In this document: piece by piece, positions 49,100 to 58,951 of the stretch
Layout of the letters: every line of letters begins with the position of its first letter
How positions within the stretch are numbered: position 1 is the stretch's first letter
Assembly: GCA_017549025.1 (NCBI GenBank)
Contig: JAFYWB010000002.1
Location: 1-64,000, forward strand
Length of the DNA: 64,000 bases
Reading direction: 5' to 3'
Origin: Treponema sp.
GTDB taxonomy: Bacteria > Spirochaetota > Spirochaetia > Treponematales > Treponemataceae
Position numbers and translations under genes: made by a program
The notes under the pieces: generated by a model
Database searches by the model: none
What the model saw: only the letters and a program-made list of their open reading frames with translations
What the model was told of the DNA's origin: nothing

Positions 49100-51691
49100 T
49101 TAATCCAGCAGATAATTGCTGGTAGCCTGTTTTACTGGCTCCTGTTGCTGAGGAATAGAGGCTCCACTATCAAATACATCGCCTTCCAAGTATCCCTCGT
49201 CAAGCTCTGTCTCATCAAGTATAGAGTAATCATTCAAGAAACTCAAATCCAATACCAAAGGAGAATCATCAACGGTAACATTGTAGATTGCTCCAGAATA
49301 ATAGCGCTCCTGCTCCAGTCGCTGTATTCCCACTGTCTGAACCTGTGCTCGGTTAATGTGGAGCTGGCAAATGTCCACGGGCTGGGTTCCCATCATAAAG
49401 TACTGGGTAATGCGATGGTTCTCACAGGCGTCAGTTCTGATTTGTCCTGAAACGGAACACACCTCAGCCTTTACCAAGCCTGTTTGTGGCTCAGGGAATT
49501 CCTTGTAAGGATAATCCTCGTTGGCTACTCGCATGTATTCACCCCAAGCCACACCAGAAAGGGTTGATCCTGTAAGCTCTGTTCCTAGAGACTGGCCGGG
49601 AATATCGAATCCAAACCACACCGCCGTAGTGATATACGGTGTAAATCCAACTGCCCAAGCGTCGGCCCAGTTCTGGGTAGTACCAGTCTTACCAGCAGCA
49701 GGCATGGTGTAGGTTTTACCATTGGCATCTTGATATTTGAATCGGCTTCCGTAGCCTGCACCTCGGTTCAAGGTACCGGAGGTTACGGTTTTTTGCAGCA
49801 TATTGGTCATGAGGAAGGCGTTCTGGGGAGAAATCACCTGGATGCCATTTCCCTTTTCCTGCTGAGCTAAGCGCAGATCTCGCTCAGGATTCAAGATAAC
49901 CTTTCCATTTTTGTCTTCAACAGAAAGTACTGCAATGGGCTCCACCTCTTTTCCTTGGTTTCCAAAGATTGCAAAGGCTCGTGCCATTTCCACTGGTCGC
50001 ACGGAACAGGTTCCCAAGGCTAAGCTCAAGTAGGGATTAAAGCCTCTTGATGGAAGCTCCTCCTCAGGAATTCCCAGCAGGGACGTAGCTCTCGCAATGG
50101 CTGCATTGTAGCCGATTGCCTCGAATACCTTTACAGAAACAACGTTCATGGAGGTGGACAAGGCATACCACAGCTGCACATCTCCCTCCCAAATTCCACG
50201 GAAGTTTTCAGGAATATAGGGTTTGCCGTCAGCATTCTTGAAAACAGTTGGAGTGTCTGACATCAGTGTAGCGGGAGTAAACTGTCCAGAATCCAAGGCA
50301 GCAGAATAATACAGAGGCTTGAAGGAGCTTCCTGGCTGAATTTTTGCCTGGGTTGCACGAATCAGCTGATTGGAGGAGCTATATTCACTTCCACCCACCA
50401 AGGCAGTAATGTATCCTGTGCTATTTTCCAAGGAAATCAAGGTTCCTTCTATAGTAGTTTTACTATTTTCTTTTTCTTTCAGGGCATTTGCCTTGTTTAC
50501 CACTGCCAGCTTTACATCCTCCAGTCCAAACATCAAGGACATGACGTCAAGAATGGGGTTGATTTCTGAATTGAAGGTAGAAAGGGCCTTGTTTTCAATA
50601 TGCTGTTCAGAAGTTTTAAGCTGAGGCAGGTTGAATACCAAGGATAACAACTCCGTCATGGGAATATAGGTATCTGCTGCAGAATTCTTTCTGAGGCTGC
50701 TGGAATTCTTGTAGGATTCGTTTGCCTGCTGAATGTACTTGTCCATGGTTTTTTGAGCAGCCTGCTGATGCTTCATGTTCAAGCTAGTATGTACTGTAAA
50801 GCCACTCGTATAGATGTCGTCAGTACCGTAGAGCATGTCGGACAGCTCACGGCGAACGTACTCACTGAACCAGGGCGCCTTATCGTCCCGCATGTAGTAG
50901 GCAGAGGAGTTGATTCGTGTATAGTCAAAGTTCACCCAGAAATCATCATAGGACTGGGCTGCTTCCTCTGGGGTCAAATAACCAGCCTTTACCATTTCTT
51001 CCAACACGTTCTGCTGGCGGGACATAGCTCGGTTAGGATAATCAAAGGGATTGTAGTAGGCTGGGTTTGACAGCTGAACCACCAAAATCGCCGCTTCTGC
51101 TGGAGTGATTTCTGTGGCATCGTGGCCAAAATAATATTTTGAGGCAGCATTTACACCGTAGGTTCCACCACCAAAGTAAATCTTGTTCAGATACAGTTCA
51201 AGGATTTCGTTCTTGGACCAGCGACGCTCCATCTGGATGGCCCACCACAACTCCTTCAGCTTTCGGATCAAAGATTTTTCCGTACGGTCGCAGTATAGGG
51301 TTCCTGCAATCTGCTGGGTAAGGGTACTTCCTCCACCCAAGGAGGTGTTGGTAAACACACCCACAAAGGCACGGATAATTGCCTTGAGCCTAAATCCATT
51401 ATGCTCGTAGAACACCCTGTCCTCTCGGGTAATGAGGGCGTTCAGCATTTGAGGAGGCAGCTGCGTAAAGCTGATAATCTCACGGTTTTCATCGGAGGCA
51501 AATTGTGTGATTACCTCTCCATTTATATCCAGCAACCGAGTTGGCAGGGCTGTGGTAAATTCCGTGAAATTTTCTGTATTGATGGTATTAGTGGTTTCTG
51601 CCAGCAAAAGGCCCAGTACCACTCCGAAAAACAATGCGCAAAGAAAAGTAACAGACACAAATATATATGCCCGCTTTTTAATTTTTCCCAT
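49100..51691 (-). CDS. Class A penicillin-binding protein (PBP1A type)
   Basis: 863 residues. Bifunctional murein synthase: one N-terminal membrane anchor (about 8-30), a GT51 transglycosylase domain with REDRVFYEHNGF, GGGSTLTQQIAG, KELWWAIQMERRWSKNEILELYLN-type motif (ELWWAIQMERRWSKNEIL) and GTYGVNAASKYYF, then a transpeptidase domain with SxxK in PGSSFKP, SMN, and KTGTT near residue 690. All catalytic motifs are present. It acts at the outer face of the inner membrane and cross-links peptidoglycan. The start lies behind a weak site. It sits between the two GH98 loci with the ParB-like gene downstream. Confidence 0.95.
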   Translation of the reverse strand: MGKIKKRAYIFVSVTFLCALFFGVVLGLLLAETTNTINTENFTEFTTALPTRLLDINGEVITQFASDENREIISFTQLPPQMLNALITREDRVFYEHNGFRLKAIIRAFVGVFTNTSLGGGSTLTQQIAGTLYCDRTEKSLIRKLKELWWAIQMERRWSKNEILELYLNKIYFGGGTYGVNAASKYYFGHDATEITPAEAAILVVQLSNPAYYNPFDYPNRAMSRQQNVLEEMVKAGYLTPEEAAQSYDDFWVNFDYTRINSSAYYMRDDKAPWFSEYVRRELSDMLYGTDDIYTSGFTVHTSLNMKHQQAAQKTMDKYIQQANESYKNSSSLRKNSAADTYIPMTELLSLVFNLPQLKTSEQHIENKALSTFNSEINPILDVMSLMFGLEDVKLAVVNKANALKEKENSKTTIEGTLISLENSTGYITALVGGSEYSSSNQLIRATQAKIQPGSSFKPLYYSAALDSGQFTPATLMSDTPTVFKNADGKPYIPENFRGIWEGDVQLWYALSTSMNVVSVKVFEAIGYNAAIARATSLLGIPEEELPSRGFNPYLSLALGTCSVRPVEMARAFAIFGNQGKEVEPIAVLSVEDKNGKVILNPERDLRLAQQEKGNGIQVISPQNAFLMTNMLQKTVTSGTLNRGAGYGSRFKYQDANGKTYTMPAAGKTGTTQNWADAWAVGFTPYITTAVWFGFDIPGQSLGTELTGSTLSGVAWGEYMRVANEDYPYKEFPEPQTGLVKAEVCSVSGQIRTDACENHRITQYFMMGTQPVDICQLHINRAQVQTVGIQRLEQERYYSGAIYNVTVDDSPLVLDLSFLNDYSILDETELDEGYLEGDVFDSGASIPQQQEPVKQATSNYLLD

Positions 51692-51784
51692 TAGAACAAG
51701 ATAGGGGAGAGTGGGGGTTTTGTCAAGATAGAAGGATTATTTATAGAAGATTGTAGTTGTAAAATGCTAGTGAAATAATTAAAA

Positions 51785-51806
51785 GGGGCTTCTTTTCAGA
51801 AGCCCC
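51785..51806 (-). terminator. Terminator after GH98 copy B
   Basis: GGGGCTTCT and AGAAGCCCC form a 9-bp perfect stem with a four-base loop; on the minus strand it is followed by TTTTAATTATTTC. Confidence 0.78.
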
Positions 51807-51826
51807 AAAATAACTTTTCCTAATTA

Positions 51827-53932
51827 TTAGAAATCTACAGTGAATTCAAGCCAACCGTTGGAGGTTACAGTTAGGAGTTGACTTCCAGATTCCTTTGTAA
51901 CTTTTAGAACAGGATAAGGTGCATTTTGTCCTCTTATAAAGTTCGTTATCACGTTTGTACAGCCATCAAACCAGAACTTTGTATCTCTATTCCACTTCTG
52001 TAAATTTGCTTCTGTATTTACGCCATTAATACAAATATTCTCGCTGAACCAAGCATCTCGTGCAGAAATATTTCCGCAATTTCCAACAGAATTAGATGTA
52101 TCTATGCGGGAGTTATTCATATAAATATGGAAGGAGTTATTAGAAATTTTCTTAGCAATCACCATCGTATGGGGAGTAAGTGCAATTTCTAAGAATTTTG
52201 TTGCATTACAGGTGTTGTTCTCTATATTGGTTTGGAAGTCATTTCCTAAAGGGATACGAGCATATTGAATGTCAGCAGAATCTCCATCTGAACCAGGGAA
52301 CATATTATGATTGTAAAAGAAGTAGGTATCATTTCCATTCAAATTTCTCATACCTGCAAATGCTACTGTTTTATCTTTGCCCTTTACATTGTCAACAAGA
52401 ATATCTTCATAGTATCCATCTGTAATTGAATTCCATTCATCTAAACTACCGGTACCAGAAGAAATAACATCATCGTTGCTTGCAAAACCTCCCAGACTTC
52501 TCAGATGCTTTTCCATTTCTTCGTCACTAGAGAACAAATCCCTGTCGAGGGCAGGAATGATTCCATAGCGTCCATCGCTGAATACATTTGATTGAGAATT
52601 GTTTCCCATTTCCGCTGCTCCTTGTCCACCAGAACTGTCCAAGGAATGAGTAACGATGTTTAATGCGTTGTAAACTGCTTCCAAGTCATTTTGGACTCCT
52701 CGCCACCAGTATCGGGTATCATTTCGCATATCCTGTTCTGTAGGAGCGGGATTTTTAACCATCCATTCAAAGAAAGGTGCAATGGTATTTGCTAAAAGGT
52801 CTCCTGTTCTTCCACTATTGCCCTGAACATGCCATGGAGCCTCAAAATTAAACACGGTTCCTCCGTTCATGTACATGAGCATTAACTCACTGGCAAGCCA
52901 TCCTCCAGGATATTGAGCAATGTTTGGATATCCTGTGCCATTTAATCCCTTTTGTCTTTGGTCGGTCATGTTTACTCCTAGGCTACGTGAATTCCAGTTC
53001 CAGGTATCCAGTAGACCTCCATAGGCATGACTTATTCCAGCCATCCAGGAGCCCAGCATATAGCTAGAGGTGTGGGTATACCAGTAGCCACGAGTGCTTT
53101 TAAAGCAACGTATCCAGTGGTCATTTCCATAGGCTAAAGCTGCAGTTGAAAGTTTGTCGGAGGTATCACGGTCATTGTTGAACCAGTTGGTGGTATGTCC
53201 AGCCCCATCAAAGGAGATTAAAGTTTTATCCTTTTCTGCACAATAATTAATCCAATCAGCGTGACGGTTTACGGTAGCTGCACCTGATTGGGCTCCATTC
53301 CACCAATGTTCGGCTGTAATGAAACCCTTTAGGGAAGGATGTTTTTCCACCATGGAGTCTACCCAAGCTTTGTGAGTTTCATCAGTGGGGTCAATCTGAT
53401 TGAATTTGTGGGTACCAGAAGTTCCCACCGCACAGATTACAATAAGTGCTGGGACTTTGTTTGCATCGCACCAAGTGAGACACTTATCATAAAAATCCTT
53501 CACGGTGTCTACAGTTGAGCCTCCCTCACCCTCATCATTGTAGTGAATCTTGAAAGCAGTGTAAGGTTTTAAACTGTCTGGGATAGCATTCCAGAGGACT
53601 TCGGGGGTCATTCCTGCTTCAAAGTTGGCGGGGTTTGTCACATCACTCTTTGTAGCTTGGTCATATGACTGGGAGTGATGGCTCCAGTTTGTCTTATATA
53701 TGGAAGCCAAAAATAGCGGTTGTGCATTGGATACAATTATTCTGCTATTATTCCAGAACAAAGATGTTCCGTTCCAGTTTCCAGCATTTGTTGACTCTCC
53801 ATCATTATTGGAGTTGCCAATTAAGGTGGGAACTCCTTCGTGGGTATTGCGGAACACCCCATTCATCAAATCTCTACATGAAAAACAGGATAAAACCAGA
53901 ACTGAAATTAAAATCAATGAAATTTTTTTCAT
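51827..53932 (-). CDS. Glycoside hydrolase family 98 lipoprotein (copy B)
   Basis: 701 residues with a lipoprotein signal (MKKISLIL..., cysteine 16 or 19). It parallels copy A: WNAIPDSLKPYTAF, LKGFITAEHWW, GGLLDTWNW and NGGTVFNFEAPW give candidate catalytic residues E208, D309 and E364, and FEWMVKNPAPTEQD plus TPHTMVIAKK mark the rest of the GH98 and GH98C domains. The copies differ widely in loops and length, so they probably cut different glycans rather than being recent duplicates. It starts nine bases after the stop of the barrel gene with GGAGG between, so the order within the unit is reversed relative to locus A. Expected location is the outer envelope. Confidence 0.9.
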   Translation of the reverse strand: MKKISLILISVLVLSCFSCRDLMNGVFRNTHEGVPTLIGNSNNDGESTNAGNWNGTSLFWNNSRIIVSNAQPLFLASIYKTNWSHHSQSYDQATKSDVTNPANFEAGMTPEVLWNAIPDSLKPYTAFKIHYNDEGEGGSTVDTVKDFYDKCLTWCDANKVPALIVICAVGTSGTHKFNQIDPTDETHKAWVDSMVEKHPSLKGFITAEHWWNGAQSGAATVNRHADWINYCAEKDKTLISFDGAGHTTNWFNNDRDTSDKLSTAALAYGNDHWIRCFKSTRGYWYTHTSSYMLGSWMAGISHAYGGLLDTWNWNSRSLGVNMTDQRQKGLNGTGYPNIAQYPGGWLASELMLMYMNGGTVFNFEAPWHVQGNSGRTGDLLANTIAPFFEWMVKNPAPTEQDMRNDTRYWWRGVQNDLEAVYNALNIVTHSLDSSGGQGAAEMGNNSQSNVFSDGRYGIIPALDRDLFSSDEEMEKHLRSLGGFASNDDVISSGTGSLDEWNSITDGYYEDILVDNVKGKDKTVAFAGMRNLNGNDTYFFYNHNMFPGSDGDSADIQYARIPLGNDFQTNIENNTCNATKFLEIALTPHTMVIAKKISNNSFHIYMNNSRIDTSNSVGNCGNISARDAWFSENICINGVNTEANLQKWNRDTKFWFDGCTNVITNFIRGQNAPYPVLKVTKESGSQLLTVTSNGWLEFTVDF

Positions 53933-53941
53933 TACGACCTC

Positions 53942-55375
53942 CTATAATTCCATGGAAATTGAGACAGGAACTGCAATATTCATGACACGAGTACTGGTAT
54001 AATCGTCTCCCTTGTTATCTTTTCCCCATCCTTCTGTGATGGTATAGTTGATTCCCACTTGAACATGGGCTTTTTCTGCGAGAGAGTACCGGAATGCAGG
54101 TTTTATGCTAAACTGCAGGCTGTTCCAAGCCTCTTTACGCAAGATTCTCGTAGAATAATTTGCTGTCGTTACAAGCTTCACCTGCATGTTATCGGTAATG
54201 TTGTAGCTACCACCGAGTGCATTCCATGTGGCTAGAAAATTTGCACCATCTTTTTCCAAATCATTTTTTCCCAGTAAGAATCCATAGGTGAACTTGGAGT
54301 GCAATTCCAACTGGATATTTTCAAATCCTGTCCACCGTCCACGAATGTCCACTGCGGTGTACATATCACTGTTGATGCTATTTCCAGTATCTTTTGTCGG
54401 TTGCTTCCAATCATCCCAGTTTGAGGTGAAGGTGTAGGAAAGATGGCTTGCAAGCTCAAGGTGTTCTAGAGGCGTAACATGTCCACCAAGGGCAATCAAT
54501 GTATTGAGCTTTGATTTGTTAGGAGTTTCTTTTGTGGATGGAGACTCCTCTTTACGGTCTAAATCCATGGCTGTCAGGAGCTGAACTTTTGCCAAGTCCA
54601 TGACAGGGGCAGATACCCGTAAGGAGCCTGCGAATTTCATGCTGGTTCCATCGTAGCTGTTGTTCAGGTTTAGCCAGTTATCTCCACCTGGTTGTTTGCC
54701 ATTTGTATTGATGAGCAAAGGTGCAAATTCAATGGTCACAGGTCCTGCATAGAATTCCGCATTGAAGTTCTTTATAAGGTCGGTCTCCTTCAAGGTGCCA
54801 AGATTTCCTGATGAATTGTCAGCTGGTTGCATGACATAACCGTAGGCCCATTCATCTACGACACTGTTCAATCTATTTAATCGACGATTTTCAAAAAGTC
54901 CTACTTGAATATAGGCAATATCCTTGAATCGAGCGTAAAGATAGCTGTTATTGAACATAGTGAGATACAGGTTGATGTAGTCTGGTGCAGTAGTTACCCA
55001 GCGGGAAGGTCCGTTGATTGTTAGCCTACCACCATAATTGTGGCTATCTAAGGTGGCATAAAATTTCATGCCAGATAAATCAAATCCCGAGAACCAATTG
55101 TGAACAGAGGGTTTTTTCCCGTCTTGAAGGTCTCCTCTATCTTCAAAAACTGCAGAATATACATTGGTGCTTGCAGCAGCGGAAATTCCTGTTTCAAATT
55201 TAGTAGCAGAGGATTCCTCTTTCGTCCATACTGGAGAAAGACTTAAGATTCCGATTAACAATAAAGGAAGAGTTGATTTGAGACCTCTTATGGAGATATT
55301 TCTCCATATCACCCAACCTGTAATACTGTTTATGCTTCTTTGATAAACAGAACCATCTTTCCTATTACTTTCCAT
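53942..55375 (-). CDS. Predicted outer-membrane beta-barrel protein (copy B), partner of GH98
   Basis: 477 residues. A long, basic N-terminal region precedes a hydrophobic segment (about 33-50, cleavage near SPVWTK). The mature part shows alternating beta strands and shares with copy A the segment LFENRRLNRLNSVVDEWAYG, the FYAGPVTIEFAP block (VSVGPVAIEVAP in copy A) and a similar C-terminal barrel ending in VPVSISMEL. It is the first gene of locus B, directly under the shared promoter element, with GGGAG before the ATG. Paralogy with copy A is visible in several blocks but overall identity is low. Pore function is inference. Confidence 0.75.
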   Translation of the reverse strand: MESNRKDGSVYQRSINSITGWVIWRNISIRGLKSTLPLLLIGILSLSPVWTKEESSATKFETGISAAASTNVYSAVFEDRGDLQDGKKPSVHNWFSGFDLSGMKFYATLDSHNYGGRLTINGPSRWVTTAPDYINLYLTMFNNSYLYARFKDIAYIQVGLFENRRLNRLNSVVDEWAYGYVMQPADNSSGNLGTLKETDLIKNFNAEFYAGPVTIEFAPLLINTNGKQPGGDNWLNLNNSYDGTSMKFAGSLRVSAPVMDLAKVQLLTAMDLDRKEESPSTKETPNKSKLNTLIALGGHVTPLEHLELASHLSYTFTSNWDDWKQPTKDTGNSINSDMYTAVDIRGRWTGFENIQLELHSKFTYGFLLGKNDLEKDGANFLATWNALGGSYNITDNMQVKLVTTANYSTRILRKEAWNSLQFSIKPAFRYSLAEKAHVQVGINYTITEGWGKDNKGDDYTSTRVMNIAVPVSISMEL

Positions 55376-55414
55376 AGCTTCAAACTCCCATGAAAATTAA
55401 AATTTAGTACTTCA

Positions 55415-55480
55415 ATTTTAAGTCAAAAAATTTGATAAAGTTTGTAATTTTTTTACCTAATTTTGCAATTTTTTTACTTT
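55415..55480 (-). promoter_or_regulatory. Shared GH98-locus regulatory element and promoter (locus B)
   Basis: On the minus strand GTAAAAAAATTGCAAA (55462-55477) and GTAAAAAAATTACAAA (55441-55456) are spaced 21 bp. A TAAAAT at 55415-55420 stands at the same distance as TATAAT in locus A, and TTGAAG follows in both. The sequence between repeat and -10 is not conserved, so the match is not simple duplication of the whole region. Confidence 0.8.
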
Positions 55481-55650
55481 TGGATAAATAAAGAGAATAA
55501 TAAATAGACAATTAGTTTTTTCAAAAAAATAAAAAAAACTTAACCTCCCATAAAAAAAAGACGATAGATGTAATAAGTATCCTGCAAGAATCTACTTCAG
55601 GAGCGGTCTAGTCAAAGCTTGATTAGGCTGATGAATTTGGAGGTATGCCA

Positions 55651-57030
55651 ATGTTGGCACCAAACATGAATCTGGAACTGGGGTTACGTGAGCCGGTTCA
55701 AACCTCTGGCAATTCCCAGCGGGTGGAACAAAAAAGCACTGGCCCATCTTCATTTGAACGGGCTTTGGAACGTGCTCGCACAGAAAAGTCTTCCGCCAGT
55801 GAGCCAGCACATGATACAACAGATGAACCAGTAGAAGCTCAGGAACAGGTTTCCAAGGAAGGTGAGAAAATTTCCCTTAAGGAAGCCTCCTCCAAGATTG
55901 ATGCTGAAATTAATTCTATTGAAAAAAACATTGTTGCCAAGGCTGACACAGAACTTGAGAGTCTGAATAGTGCCACTGTAATGGAAGAAATTACACTGGT
56001 TCCAGAAACCGTTCCCACAGAGCTTGCTCTGGCGGAAGATCTGGATCCAGAAGCCCTTTCTAAGGATCTGGTGCTTCAGCAGGCAGATTTAGCTCTGGAG
56101 GAAGAGCCTCAGCTGGAGCTTCCAGAAGAAGGTTCTTTGGTATTGGCTGAATCCTTAGAAGCAGCTACCAAGGCTCAAGAAATGCAGCCAGAGGATACAG
56201 AAAAAAAGACAAAGAAGCTAGAGGATGTAGATTATTCCATCGCTCAGATTCTTCAGAATAGCCAGCAGGGAGAAAAGCTTGCTGAACAACCAGCTGTAGC
56301 CAAGGGTGCTGTAACAGAAATCCAGGGTGAAATAAAAACTCTTAAGCTGGAGACTGGCACCTCCCTTGATCAGAAGATTGAAGTGCAGGATTTACGTACA
56401 GCCGCAGAAAATGGCGTTACCGAAGCTTCTCTCAAGGATGGCAACTTTGTTACCACCGTTAGTCAGGGTGAAGGCTCTGCTGACATTACCATGCAGCTGG
56501 CCCAAGGAAACGGCACAAACGGCACAACAGTTCCTGTGGCCACTGGTGCTAAGGAAACAAATTTCGGTGCCATGCTTTCAAACCAGCTACAGAACAATGC
56601 CACAGAATTGGTACGCACAGGCTCCATTATCCTTCGGGACGGAAATGTAGGAACCATCAACTTGATTCTTCATCCAGAGGAATTGGGGAACGTAAAAATC
56701 AGTCTGGAATTAAACGACAAGATGGTTTCCGCCCAAATCCGTGTTGCTTCCGAAGAAGCCTTCCAAGCCTTCAAGGAGTCCATCGCTTCATTGAAGCAGG
56801 CCTTTGCCGACAGTGGCTTTGACACTGGATCCTTTGACCTGTCTTGGGCTGGTAATGGTCAGCAACAGCAGGGTGGGCAACAGCATCAAAACCATGGACA
56901 TATTGCCTTTGCCGATACCCTTTATGGTGAAATGCTGGCAGAGGATAGTATTGATTCTGGTGTTGAAGGTGAAATCCTTCAAAAAACTTATTCAGATTCG
57001 TCACAAGTTGCCGTTAATATAATGGCATAG
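55651..57030 (+). CDS. fliK: Flagellar hook-length control protein FliK
   Basis: About 459 residues. The N-terminal two-thirds are acidic, repetitive and disordered. The C-terminal Flg_hook domain has ILHPEELGNVKISLELNDK near residue 350 with the following IRVASEEAFQAF, then a Gln/His-rich stretch (QQQQGGQQHQNHGH). FliK measures hook length and switches the export apparatus. Two in-frame ATGs exist; 55651 is preferred because GGAGG touches the first (55645). First gene of the motor operon, corresponding to the gene ahead of flgD in T. pallidum. Confidence 0.88.
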   Translation: MLAPNMNLELGLREPVQTSGNSQRVEQKSTGPSSFERALERARTEKSSASEPAHDTTDEPVEAQEQVSKEGEKISLKEASSKIDAEINSIEKNIVAKADTELESLNSATVMEEITLVPETVPTELALAEDLDPEALSKDLVLQQADLALEEEPQLELPEEGSLVLAESLEAATKAQEMQPEDTEKKTKKLEDVDYSIAQILQNSQQGEKLAEQPAVAKGAVTEIQGEIKTLKLETGTSLDQKIEVQDLRTAAENGVTEASLKDGNFVTTVSQGEGSADITMQLAQGNGTNGTTVPVATGAKETNFGAMLSNQLQNNATELVRTGSIILRDGNVGTINLILHPEELGNVKISLELNDKMVSAQIRVASEEAFQAFKESIASLKQAFADSGFDTGSFDLSWAGNGQQQQGGQQHQNHGHIAFADTLYGEMLAEDSIDSGVEGEILQKTYSDSSQVAVNIMA

Positions 57031-57062
57031 AAGTTTTGTCAAAAGTATAGGAGCTGGATTTT

Positions 57063-57503
57063 ATGGAAATAAATACAATGATGAGCGCAGCGGAAAAGAC
57101 ACAGACCACCTTGGCTGTAGATACCTACAACAAGAGTCTGGCTGTTAATGGTCGTACCGCAAGCCAAGAGCTGGGTAAGGACGACTTCCTTAAGCTGTTG
57201 ATTACGCAGTTGCAGAATCAGGATCCCACCAGCCCCATGGAAAATACAGAATTTATCGCTCAGATGGCTCAGTTCTCCTCTCTGGAGCAAATGACCAACA
57301 TGAGCACTGAGTTCACCAAGCTGGCAAACATGTTGAATTCCGGTGAGGCTGTTAGTCTTCTGGGCAAGAACGTGGAGATTGCTGCTGGTGAATCCTCCAT
57401 CAGTGGAGTTGTAGAGGCCGTTACCCGAGGAACAAATCCTCAAGTTATGGTAAACGGTATGGCATATTCAATGGATCAGATCAACGCCGTATACGGCAAC
57501 TAA
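57063..57503 (+). CDS. flgD: Flagellar hook capping protein FlgD
   Basis: 146 residues, a short FlgD lacking the extended C-terminal domains of enteric forms, as usual in spirochaetes. The conserved LGKDDFLKLLITQLQNQDP core and MENTEFIAQMAQFSSLEQM are intact. FlgD caps the growing hook in the periplasmic space so that FlgE can polymerise. It sits 32 bp after fliK and 12 bp before flgE. Confidence 0.95.
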   Translation: MEINTMMSAAEKTQTTLAVDTYNKSLAVNGRTASQELGKDDFLKLLITQLQNQDPTSPMENTEFIAQMAQFSSLEQMTNMSTEFTKLANMLNSGEAVSLLGKNVEIAAGESSISGVVEAVTRGTNPQVMVNGMAYSMDQINAVYGN

Positions 57504-57515
57504 GAGGGTAGCTTT

Positions 57516-58907
57516 ATGATGAGATCACTTTACTCCGGTGTATCCGGTATGCAGAATCACCAGACACGTCTGGATGTAATTGGAAATAACGTAGCTAACG
57601 TAAATACAACTGGATTTAAGCGTGGCCGTGTAAACTTTCAGGATATGATTTCCCAGCAGCTTTCTGGAGCTGCCCGCCCCACCACAGAAGTTGGTGGTGT
57701 GAACCCCAAGGAAGTTGGACTGGGTGTAATGACAGCCAGCATTGACACCATCTTTACTCAGGGTAACCTGCAGTCCACTGGTGTGTCTACCGACGTAGCT
57801 ATCCAGGGAAACGGATTCTTTATCCTCAAGAACGGCGAAGAATCCTTCTATACTCGTGCCGGTGCCTTTGGTCTGGACAGCGAGGGAACCTTGGTAAACC
57901 CTGCTAATGGTATGCGTGTACAGGGATGGATGGCAGAGGAGCTGAACGGCGAGATGGTATTGAATACCGCTGGCTCCACTGAGGACATCATCATTCCCGT
58001 AGGAACAAAGGATCCTGCTAAGGCTACCCAGAACGTAAACTTTGCCTGTAACTTGAACAAAAATACTCCTGAAATTTTGGAGGGTGCAAGTCCTGCTGAC
58101 ATTGCCAAGGGAACTTGGTCCACCGAGCAGAAGATTTACGACAGCTTTGGAAACCAGCACATGTTGAATGTTTCCTTTACTCGTGTTGTAGGCAACCCCA
58201 ACCAGTGGGAAGTGACTGTAAACGTAAATCCTAATGGAGAAACTCCTACAGAAACTCGTGTTGGTCTTGGAACCACCGACGGTACTGAAAACACCTTCTT
58301 GGTAAACTTTGACAACAACGGAACCCTGCTGTCTGTAATGGATTCTGCAGGAAATATGACAAACCCTGAAGGAGAGGTTATTCTTCAGACCTCCTTCAAC
58401 GTACCTGATGCAAACCCTGACGAAAACGGAAACCCCTATCGCCAGACCTTGAACATCAACCTTGGAACCATCGGTAGCCAGAAGAACACCATTACCCAGA
58501 GTGCTTCTCAGAGCTCCACCAAGGCCTTCTATCAGGATGGTTACACCATGGGTTACTTGGACAACTTCAAGATTGACTCCACAGGAACCATCACTGGTGT
58601 ATATTCCAACGGAACAAACCGCATTATCGGACAGCTGGCCCTTGCTTCCTTCACCAACCAGGGTGGATTGGAAAAGGCTGGTGAAAACACCTACGTTGAA
58701 TCCAACAACTCCGGTATGGCAAACATCGGTGTATCCGGTATCGCTGGAAAGGGCTCCTTGTTGGCAGGCTCCTTGGAAATGTCTAACGTAGACTTGACCG
58801 AGCAGTTCACCGACATGATTGTAACCCAGCGTGGTTTCCAGGCTAGCTCCAAGACAATTCAGACTGCCGATACCTTGTTGGACACCGTCATGAACTTGAA
58901 GCGCTAA
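57516..58907 (+). CDS. flgE: Flagellar hook protein FlgE
   Basis: 463 residues. The N-terminal rod-type motif ([20 protein letters not shown]) and the C-terminal helix ([17 protein letters not shown]) form the D0 coiled coil; the middle forms the hook surface. Residue K165 (in VGTKDP) and C178 (in NFACNL) stand exactly at the positions reported to form the lysinoalanine crosslink between hook subunits in T. denticola, so covalent hook crosslinking is expected. GAGGGTAGC precedes the ATG. A terminator follows, separating this gene from flbD. Confidence 0.96.
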   Translation: MMRSLYSGVSGMQNHQTRLDVIGNNVANVNTTGFKRGRVNFQDMISQQLSGAARPTTEVGGVNPKEVGLGVMTASIDTIFTQGNLQSTGVSTDVAIQGNGFFILKNGEESFYTRAGAFGLDSEGTLVNPANGMRVQGWMAEELNGEMVLNTAGSTEDIIIPVGTKDPAKATQNVNFACNLNKNTPEILEGASPADIAKGTWSTEQKIYDSFGNQHMLNVSFTRVVGNPNQWEVTVNVNPNGETPTETRVGLGTTDGTENTFLVNFDNNGTLLSVMDSAGNMTNPEGEVILQTSFNVPDANPDENGNPYRQTLNINLGTIGSQKNTITQSASQSSTKAFYQDGYTMGYLDNFKIDSTGTITGVYSNGTNRIIGQLALASFTNQGGLEKAGENTYVESNNSGMANIGVSGIAGKGSLLAGSLEMSNVDLTEQFTDMIVTQRGFQASSKTIQTADTLLDTVMNLKR

Positions 58908-58951
58908 ATAAGTGCGTAGGGCCATGAGGTGGGACATGGCTTAGTAATAGT

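Noticed and set aside
55612-55634. Possible sigma28 promoter before fliK (TCAAAGCT ... GCTGATGA)
   Set aside because: The elements resemble the flagellar sigma factor consensus, but the spacing between them is 7 bp rather than about 11, so I do not call it.
57525-58937. 470-codon open frame on the minus strand opposite flgE
   Set aside because: It is antisense to a certain gene with strong codon bias, has no family resemblance or ribosome-binding site, and reads as Cys/Val/Gly-rich noise. It is a shadow frame.
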